Assembly (NCBI GenBank): GCA_045594565.1
Contig: JAZNYT010000053.1
Coordinates: 1-11,236 of the forward strand
DNA: 11,236 nt
Direction of reading: 5' to 3'
From: RGIG6353 sp045594565
Lineage (GTDB): Bacteria; Bacillota; Clostridia; Oscillospirales; SIG627
Notes under the pieces: generated by a model
The model's input: the letters and a program-made list of their open reading frames with translations, nothing else
Database searches by the model: none
What the model was told of the DNA's origin: nothing
In this document: positions 5,658-11,236 of the stretch, in pieces
Numbering within the stretch: position 1 is the stretch's first letter
How the letters are laid out: the number at the start of each line of letters is the position of its first letter
Translations under genes and position numbers: made by a program

Positions 5658-8288
5658 TTATTTAACTTCTTTACCTGTAAATCCGAGGGTAAGCTGTGCG
5701 CGGGGAACACCGCGGTTGAGTGCTCTCGTCTCGAGAGAAGCCTTGAATTTACCGCGAGGCGCCTTGAAGCCCTCTGACTTAAACCATACGGGCATTTCGT
5801 TGCCGAAACGGTCGATGGATTTCGCTTCCTTGCCGTCGAACTCGATGAAGTCGCCCGACTGGAGCTCACATTCGAACATAACGGAGGTGTCGCCTATCTT
5901 CACTGTGGGATTCTTGTATATCTCGTAGGTGTGCTCGTATGCTACGATAGATGACATTCTGACACCCGACATATCGCCATCGGTTTCGATATCAACGCCT
6001 ACCATTCTGTTATTATTAAGAGAAGAGCGGAACGTTGCATAGCAGTTGCTATGGGGCTCGAAGGGGCTGTTCTCTCTCTCGCCGTTATCCGACTCGAGAA
6101 GAACGAACTCACGCCAGCCATTGAAATTCAGGTCGATGATGTACTCACCGTAGCCCAGCTCGGAGTTTGTAGCGCATCTGGTTTTGATGCAAATAGTACC
6201 GCCAAGTCCGTTACCATAAACGCGAACAACCTTTGCAAGATGATCGGAGAAGTCTATTTCAGCTCCGTATCTTATAGAAAGCTTCTGTGAGAGCAGGGGC
6301 TCGTTTTCGTCGAAGCGAATCATAAGCATGGGATTCTCTCCCAGAGTTGAGTGCATGGCCTCAATTCGAACGAAGGGCACCTGCGCACCGAAGGGGTTAG
6401 AAAATTCTCCGAAGTTTCTTTCACTATCGGAAAGGTTGAAAAGCTTTGCCGTCTGATAGTCCTTTTCAACGAAAACGTAGTTACCGCCTCGCTTTTCTTT
6501 CAGGTGGTATTCATATTTACCTGCCTTCAGCTTTTCGCGGTATTCCTTCGAGAAGTATTCCGACTTTCTCAAATCATCGTACTTCTTGTAGAGCGCAATA
6601 TTACGTCTCATACCGTAGTATCTTTCCAGCTGTTCCTTTCTTGTGCCGTTAAAAACGTTACCGTAGTCGTACATAACGGCGATAGAGCCCATGTGCTCAA
6701 TGGAATCGGTGTGGTGATACTTGGTATGCTCGTTTCCGGGGTAGTTGTCTGTCATAGGATAGAAGTTGTACCAGCCGAGACTCGTTGCGTGATGGCGGTC
6801 TGTGAACATGATGTTTCTTTCGTTGTGGTATTTGTTCCACAGCTTATATCCACGGTAGGGGGTGTCAAGCACGCCTGTTCTTCCACGGCTTGCCCACATG
6901 GATGGCCAGTATCCGCCCGCCTCCATAATGGGATATATCTTACAGTTTTTTAGAACCTCGTTTACAAAGCTTGCCGCCCAGAAAGCCGATTCTTCCTTGG
7001 GACAGTGGTGAGATATACCGTCGAGAGCGTCGAGGTAGATCATCTTGAAGCCGCCCTCATTGTAAACTCTTGCGGTCTCTCTTGCAATCTCATAGAAAAG
7101 GTCGGAGCCCAGCTTGGGCATAAGTCCGCCGTAGTGTCCCTCTATGTGTATAGCGGCAGCACCCTTCTTGTGATGTGCTATCTTTGAGCCTCCGCATCCT
7201 CTTTCGGTCACTTTCAGTCCATTGGGGAGAATAGCGAATTTTACAAGCTCCTCGTCGATGAGGAAGAAGGGAGAATTGTTCTTGCAAAAGCCTCGGTCGG
7301 TAGGGATAAGAGTAAAGTCTTCTTCAATCTTTATGTCCGTCGCATCCTCGCTGAGGTCCTCAGCAAGAGTATAGTCTCCCATACTTTTCAGCTGCTTCTG
7401 ATATTCGGGCTTTGAAAGATACTTGTCAACGTCGTAGTTTATGTAGCAGGAATATGTGTGAAGACCTGCCGACATTCCGTTTGCTTCAAGTACGTCTACA
7501 ACGTTCTTCTTGAAGTCTGCGGCGCTTTCATAGCACATAAACTTAAAGTCGCCCTGACGGAAGGTGTATGCACCCTTGTGGAAGTCTATCTGGTCAACGC
7601 CAAGGAACTTAAAGAAATCAAGATTGTCTCTCAGCCATTCCTTCGAGGATTCGGTAACTATGGTATAGTTTGTGTAGGGGAGGCGTGATTCAAGGGCGAG
7701 TGCTCCGCCCATCTTTGAAACGATACCCTTCTCCTTGTCGATAGTGAGGGACGCTTCCTTGAGAATTTCCGCATGGTCAACGAGGGGCGCTATAACTAGA
7801 GCCGCCTTTGCTCCTACCGCACCGATTTTACGAAGTACTCTGCCTACAGTCTCGCAGTTTTTTCCGTCGGGGAATTCTACAGGGTCAACCAGAACGGTGA
7901 GGGGTATAACAACGGCACCGGTATTATTCTTGTCGGTGTAGTCGTAGTTGTATTTAATATGAGCAAGGCATACCTTTGCAATACTCTGAGGAAGAGCGCT
8001 TGTTATTTCGAGGGCAAAGTAGTTATCGTAAATTGTAACGTCTACGTTGAAGGAGCCGTCGGATACCTTTACTGTTATGACGCTGCCTGCGAGGGATATT
8101 TCATATCCCTCGACAGGAGTAGAGTCTTCTGCAATAAGGTCAAGGAATCTTGTTTCCTCACCACGAATATCATTGCCCGTTTTCTTGTCAATTACTTTTT
8201 CTACAATGGAGTTCTTTTTGGATAAGTGGATTTCTGCACGATTATTTTCGAGAATGATGCTTTTCTCTGTTTCTCTTATTATTCCCAT
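5658..8288 (-). CDS. Paralogue B: putative TIM-barrel glycoside-hydrolase-like protein
   Basis: This is 876 residues long and collinear with A: in residues 230-300 the two match at about 54 of 71 positions by eye. It keeps GVDQIDFH (230-237), GMSAGLHTYS (271-280), MIYLDALDG (416-424), PIMEAGGYWPSMW (453-465) and a DRHH motif near 497, so the candidate catalytic acids D420, D423 and E456 are intact. The insertion domain has RGCGGSKIA in place of the RGCxGTKAA of A and C, the only copy to change this motif. The last 106 residues differ from A at only two positions. Its start has a weaker ribosome site (ACGGAGA) than A and C. It lies 21 bp after C and is probably expressed from the promoter of C. 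Like the others it lacks any export signal. Substrate unknown; an enzymatic role is an inference. Confidence 0.7.
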   Translation of the reverse strand: MGIIRETEKSIILENNRAEIHLSKKNSIVEKVIDKKTGNDIRGEETRFLDLIAEDSTPVEGYEISLAGSVITVKVSDGSFNVDVTIYDNYFALEITSALPQSIAKVCLAHIKYNYDYTDKNNTGAVVIPLTVLVDPVEFPDGKNCETVGRVLRKIGAVGAKAALVIAPLVDHAEILKEASLTIDKEKGIVSKMGGALALESRLPYTNYTIVTESSKEWLRDNLDFFKFLGVDQIDFHKGAYTFRQGDFKFMCYESAADFKKNVVDVLEANGMSAGLHTYSCYINYDVDKYLSKPEYQKQLKSMGDYTLAEDLSEDATDIKIEEDFTLIPTDRGFCKNNSPFFLIDEELVKFAILPNGLKVTERGCGGSKIAHHKKGAAAIHIEGHYGGLMPKLGSDLFYEIARETARVYNEGGFKMIYLDALDGISHHCPKEESAFWAASFVNEVLKNCKIYPIMEAGGYWPSMWASRGRTGVLDTPYRGYKLWNKYHNERNIMFTDRHHATSLGWYNFYPMTDNYPGNEHTKYHHTDSIEHMGSIAVMYDYGNVFNGTRKEQLERYYGMRRNIALYKKYDDLRKSEYFSKEYREKLKAGKYEYHLKEKRGGNYVFVEKDYQTAKLFNLSDSERNFGEFSNPFGAQVPFVRIEAMHSTLGENPMLMIRFDENEPLLSQKLSIRYGAEIDFSDHLAKVVRVYGNGLGGTICIKTRCATNSELGYGEYIIDLNFNGWREFVLLESDNGERENSPFEPHSNCYATFRSSLNNNRMVGVDIETDGDMSGVRMSSIVAYEHTYEIYKNPTVKIGDTSVMFECELQSGDFIEFDGKEAKSIDRFGNEMPVWFKSEGFKAPRGKFKASLETRALNRGVPRAQLTLGFTGKEVK

Positions 8289-8309
8289 AATAGTCTCCGT
8301 AGTTTTTTA

Positions 8310-10943
8310 TTATTTAACTTCTTTACCTGTAAATCCGAAGGTAAGCTGTGCGCGGGGAACACCGCGGTTGAGTGCTCTCGCCTCGAGAGAAGCCTTGAAC
8401 TTACCGCGAGGTGCCTTAAAGTTCTCCTGCGAGAACCAGATAGGTCTTTCGTTGCCGTAACGGTCGATTACCTTTGCTTCCTTGCCGTCCCATTCGATGA
8501 AGCTGCCCGATTGAAGCTCACACTCGAACTGCACCCAAGCATCGCCGATTCTTACGGTAGGATTCTTGTAAACCTCGTAGGTATGCTCATACGCTACCAC
8601 GGATGACATTCTGACACCTGTCATATCGCCCTCGGTCTCAATATCAGCACCAACAATTCTGTGAAGATGGAGTGACGAGCGGTAGATGGAGTAAAGACCT
8701 TGATTTCTTTCAAAGTTGTGGTCTTTTCTTTCACCGTTGTCAGATTCAAGAAGAATAAATTCTCTCCAGCCCTTGAAGTTTACGTCGATAATATATTCAC
8801 CGTATCCCAGCTCACCGCCGGTGGCACATCTGAGATTGATACAGATCTTGCCTCCCTTTCCGTTACCGTATACCTTTACAACCTTTGCAAGGTTGTCTCT
8901 GTAGTCATTTTCGGTACCGAATTTAACAGCAAGCTTCTGACTTGTAAGCTCTTCATTTTCGTTGAGCTTAAACAATACCATAGGATTGCGCTTGAGAGTG
9001 GAAAGCATAGCCTCGATTCTTACGAAGGGAACCTGTGCACCAAAGGGATTCTTGAAGCTTCCAACGTTTCTTTCTTTATCGTTGAGGTCAAAGAGCTTTG
9101 CTATCTGGTAGTCCTTTTCAACAAAGACGTACTTACCACCGCGTTTTTCCTTCAAGTGATATTCCCAAGGTCCGTCGATGAGCTTCTGACGGTATTCCTT
9201 CGAGAAGTACTGTGCTTTACGAAGGTCATCGTATTTCTTGTAAATAGCGATGTTTCTCTTGAGGGCAGCTACCCTTGCGATAGTTTCCTTTCTCGTGCCG
9301 TTGAAAACGTTGGAGAAGTCGTACATAACGGCAAGAGAGCCCAGATGATTCATAGAGTCGGTATGATGATACTTTGTATGCTGGTTCGGAGGGTACATAT
9401 CGGTTGTGGGATAGTAGTCATACCAGCCCAGTGTACAGGTTGCGTGTCTGTCAACAAATTCAAGGTTCTTTTCTGCGTGAATCTTGTTCCAATCCTTGTA
9501 TCCGCGATAAGGTGTGTCCCAAGCACCGTAGCGTCCGCGTCCCGCCCACATACCGGGAGCATAGTCTGCGCCTTCAAGAATGGGGTCGGTGTTACAGTTC
9601 TTCAGAACCTCCTGAACGTAGGACGTGATATAGAACCAAACCTCGTCCTTTTTGTCGACGTGATGGTTGATACCGTCGAGAGCGTCAAGGTATATCATAT
9701 TGAAGCCGCCCTCGTTGTAGGCTTTCGCGGTGTCTCTTGCAGTCTTATAGAAAAGGTCGGAGCCGGGTATGGGAAGGAGTCCGGAATAATGGCCGTTAAG
9801 GTGCTTGACCTCCTCGCCCTTTTTGTGAGATGCTGCCTTTGTACCTGCGCAGCCTCTCTGCATAACCTTAAGACCGTCCTTTGCAATCTCAAAGTTAATA
9901 AGCTCCTCACCGATGAGAAGGAAGGGTGAGTTGTTCTTACAGAAGCCACGGTCTGTGGGAATTATATCGGTGTTTTCTTCAATCTTGATGAAGGCTGTGT
10001 TCTCGTCGATGTCCTCTGCAAGAGTGAGGTGTGTGAGAACGTCCAGCTGACGCTGATATTCGGGCTTTGAAAGAATGGTATCAGCGTTGTAGCTTATGTA
10101 GAAGGAATAGGTGTGAAGACCTGCCGACATTCCGTGCTTTGCAAGAACGTCCGAAACGTTCTTCTTGAATTCAGCGGCACTACTGTATCTCTGGAATTTG
10201 AAGTCGCCCTGACGGAAGGTGCCTCCGCCCTGATGGAAGTCTATCTGGTCAACGCCGATGGACTTGAAGTATTCAATGTTATCTGCAAGCCATGCGGGAG
10301 TCGTTTCGTGCTGGATGGTGTAGTTTGTATAGTTGAGACGGGAATCCTGGCTGAATGCACCGCCTGTCATTGATACGATACCAACGTTCTTGTCGATGGT
10401 AAGACAAAGCTTCTGAATGATATCCTTGTGTTCAACGATGGGGGCAATAACGATACCGAGCTTCGCACCCTTGTCACCGAGGTGAGGGAAGGTACGTCCG
10501 ATGGTAGCGCAGGATTTTGCGTCGGGGTAGTCAACGGGGTCAGCCCATTTGCTCATAGAAATGGCTACAGCACCGGTGTTCTTCTTATCCTTCCAGTCGT
10601 AAGAGAGCTTCATCACAGCAAAGTGAAGCTTGTATACGCCCTTGGGAAGATTTGTTACAATTTCAAATGTGAAGTATGAGTCAAAGGCGAGAGCTAAAAC
10701 GTCAAACTTACCAAGCTCTGTGTCAACGGTTATAACGTCGCCCTTGAGAGAAAGACCGTTAATTCCGATTTCATCTGTCTTATTTTTGTAAACAGAGAAA
10801 AACTTTGCGTCCTCTCCTTTAATGTCTTTACCCGTTTTCTTGTCAATAACCTTTTCTACGAGAGCGGTTTTTGCAGAAACGGATATTTCGCAATAGTCGT
10901 TTTCAAAAACGATACTGCCTTTTGTTTCCTTAATGCCTGTCAT
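8310..10943 (-). CDS. Paralogue C: putative TIM-barrel glycoside-hydrolase-like protein, first of the array
   Basis: At 877 residues this is the most divergent of the three and the first in the direction of transcription. Shared elements are the N-terminal LVEKVIDKKTGKDI (28-41), GVDQIDFH (230-237), RQGDF (244-248), GMSAGLHTYS (271-280), RGCAGTKAA (363-371), MIYLDALDG (416-424) and the final segment from FKAPRGKFKASLE to the end. After MIYLDALDG it has one extra residue and a changed barrel loop: PILEGADYAPGMW replaces PIMEAGGYWPSMW, and GAWDTP replaces GVLDTP. The candidate acid E457 and the following aspartates remain. This suggests the same chemistry on a different substrate. ATG follows GGAGGA in sense (10948-10953 on the + strand), with the same upstream bases as A, so the duplications included the leader. 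No signal peptide. Function is inferred from layout only. Confidence 0.7.
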   Translation of the reverse strand: MTGIKETKGSIVFENDYCEISVSAKTALVEKVIDKKTGKDIKGEDAKFFSVYKNKTDEIGINGLSLKGDVITVDTELGKFDVLALAFDSYFTFEIVTNLPKGVYKLHFAVMKLSYDWKDKKNTGAVAISMSKWADPVDYPDAKSCATIGRTFPHLGDKGAKLGIVIAPIVEHKDIIQKLCLTIDKNVGIVSMTGGAFSQDSRLNYTNYTIQHETTPAWLADNIEYFKSIGVDQIDFHQGGGTFRQGDFKFQRYSSAAEFKKNVSDVLAKHGMSAGLHTYSFYISYNADTILSKPEYQRQLDVLTHLTLAEDIDENTAFIKIEENTDIIPTDRGFCKNNSPFLLIGEELINFEIAKDGLKVMQRGCAGTKAASHKKGEEVKHLNGHYSGLLPIPGSDLFYKTARDTAKAYNEGGFNMIYLDALDGINHHVDKKDEVWFYITSYVQEVLKNCNTDPILEGADYAPGMWAGRGRYGAWDTPYRGYKDWNKIHAEKNLEFVDRHATCTLGWYDYYPTTDMYPPNQHTKYHHTDSMNHLGSLAVMYDFSNVFNGTRKETIARVAALKRNIAIYKKYDDLRKAQYFSKEYRQKLIDGPWEYHLKEKRGGKYVFVEKDYQIAKLFDLNDKERNVGSFKNPFGAQVPFVRIEAMLSTLKRNPMVLFKLNENEELTSQKLAVKFGTENDYRDNLAKVVKVYGNGKGGKICINLRCATGGELGYGEYIIDVNFKGWREFILLESDNGERKDHNFERNQGLYSIYRSSLHLHRIVGADIETEGDMTGVRMSSVVAYEHTYEVYKNPTVRIGDAWVQFECELQSGSFIEWDGKEAKVIDRYGNERPIWFSQENFKAPRGKFKASLEARALNRGVPRAQLTFGFTGKEVK

Positions 10944-10967
10944 AATATCCTCCGTATAAATTTGGTT

Positions 10968-11001
10968 ACTTTACCTTACCACAGAAATAGAGTAAAGTCA
11001 A
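10968..11001 (-). promoter_or_regulatory. Candidate promoter and operator-like repeat for C-B
   Basis: On the - strand TTGACT (11001-10996) and TAAGGT (10978-10973) are 17 bp apart and lie about 30 bp from the start of C. The -10 is weak (3 of 6). An inverted repeat, ACTTTAC (10968-10974) and GTAAAGT (10992-10998), overlaps both boxes, so a dimeric regulator binding here would block the polymerase. The -35 box lies just outside the repeat element at 11006-11102. Confidence 0.4.
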
Positions 11002-11005
11002 TTAT

Positions 11006-11102
11006 AAATTGAAAATTGAAAATTGAAAATTATTGTTAATTTGCTAAAGCAAATTCTCGATTTTTTATAAAAATATAATAAACTGATTTTGCTTTAAGCA
11101 AA
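11006..11102. repeat. Truncated inverted copy of the 145-bp repeat
   Basis: Read forward, this stretch matches the reverse complement of 2152-2296: the end repeat of GAAAATTGAAAATT units, then TATTGTTA, the hairpin AATTTGCT-AA-AGCAAATT (11038-11055), TTCTC, an A/T-rich middle and GATTTTGCTTTAAGCAAA. The match stops sharply at 11102, where the full copy continues with its other end repeat. The missing end is explained by the insertion sequence starting at 11103. Confidence 0.7.
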
Positions 11103-11111
11103 TGTGCGGTT

Positions 11112-11175
11112 TCAGCACATCGGTAAGTTGAAAGTTTCAGCACATCGGTAAGTGATGTGTCAGCACATCGGTAAG
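11112..11175 (+). repeat. Three direct repeats TCAGCACATCGGTAAG
   Basis: Exact 16-bp copies lie at 11112-11127, 11137-11152 and 11160-11175, spaced 25 and 23 bp start to start, about two helical turns. They lie between the insertion-sequence end and its promoter, and the third overlaps the likely -35 box. They are probably transposase-binding sites, possibly also used for autorepression. The 7-9 bp gaps are too short for CRISPR spacers. Confidence 0.7.
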
Positions 11176-11188
11176 CCCATGGTATAAT
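11160..11188 (+). promoter_or_regulatory. Transposase promoter
   Basis: A perfect TATAAT at 11183-11188 lies 17 bp after TCAGCA (11160-11165), a weak -35 (3 of 6) formed by the start of the third direct repeat. The ORF begins 24 bp further on, so the spacing is suitable. Confidence 0.5.
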
Positions 11189-11212
11189 AAAGCCGAAAGG
11201 CGGTGCTAAAAA

Positions 11213-11236
11213 ATGCCATGGAAGGTAACCGATAAA
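11213..11236 (+). CDS. 5' end of an IS481-family transposase (partial)
   Basis: Only eight codons are present, reading MPWKVTDK, and the frame is open to the window edge. ATG at 11213 is preceded by AAGGCGGTG (11197-11205), one base off AAGGAGGTG, with 7-base spacing, so the start is convincing. Proteins beginning MPWK followed by a short charged stretch are typical of IS481-type transposases (helix-turn-helix plus DDE integrase core), which fits the repeat-rich insertion-sequence end just upstream. The family call rests on these few residues and the context; the catalytic region is not in the window. Confidence 0.5.

Larger units (their letters stand above)
11103..11236 (+). mobile_element. 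Left end of an IS481-like insertion sequence, cut by the window edge
   Basis: TGTGCGGTTTCAGCACATC begins exactly where the 145-bp repeat copy is interrupted. It starts with TG, as insertion-sequence ends often do, and is followed by three copies of a 16-bp repeat, a promoter and the start of a transposase-like ORF. The right end and target duplication are outside the window, so the boundary is inferred from the broken repeat alone. Confidence 0.6.

Noticed and set aside
8700..9929. Long + strand ORF (409 codons) opposite gene C
   Set aside because: It lies wholly antisense to a gene with strong family conservation, has no ribosome site and its product has no recognisable domain. Open antisense frames are expected from the codon use of the real gene.
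11112..11175. Possible CRISPR array (three identical repeats)
   Set aside because: Repeats are 16 bp and gaps only 7-9 bp, with no cas genes; the position points to an insertion-sequence end.

Overview
The window looks like chromosome from an uncultured or gut-type member of the Clostridia, probably near Oscillospiraceae/Ruminococcaceae. The evidence is an adjacent DnaD-domain gene and DnaC/DnaI-type helicase-loader gene with strong AGGAG-type ribosome binding sites, moderate GC, A/T-rich intergenic DNA, and several short non-coding inverted-repeat (MITE-like) elements. The lineage is an inference from gene content; no rRNA or other marker is present.

Layout. Bases 1-237 hold an imperfect inverted repeat and a good promoter. 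Bases 238-2145 (+) are a two-gene replication operon: a DnaD-like protein, then a DnaC/DnaI-like AAA+ ATPase with a four-cysteine cluster. Bases 2152-2606 are two inverted-repeat elements lying exactly back to back (145 bp and 310 bp). They fill the space between the convergent dnaD-dnaC operon and the next gene and probably end transcription from both sides. Bases 2608-10943 (-) carry three tandem paralogues of 876, 876 and 877 residues, here called A (2608-5238), B (5658-8288) and C (8310-10943). Transcription runs C to B to A. C and B are 21 bp apart and probably co-transcribed. A is separated from B by 419 bp of hairpins, a repeat and candidate promoters. Bases 11006-11102 are a truncated inverted copy of the 145-bp repeat. 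It is cut at base 11102/11103 by what looks like the left end of an insertion sequence, whose transposase starts at 11213 with MPWKVTDK, typical of IS481-family transposases, and runs off the window.

The three large proteins are the unusual part. They have no signal peptide or membrane segment, share a layout of N-terminal beta-rich region, TIM-barrel-like centre and C-terminal beta-rich region, and carry invariant acidic residues where a retaining glycoside hydrolase would have them (MIYLDALDG, then P-I-M/L-E). I read them as an expanded family of putative cytoplasmic glycoside-hydrolase-like proteins of unknown substrate. Their 3' ends are much more alike than the rest, including at silent sites, which suggests recent sequence exchange. 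No transporter, regulator or other sugar-metabolism gene is visible to give a substrate.
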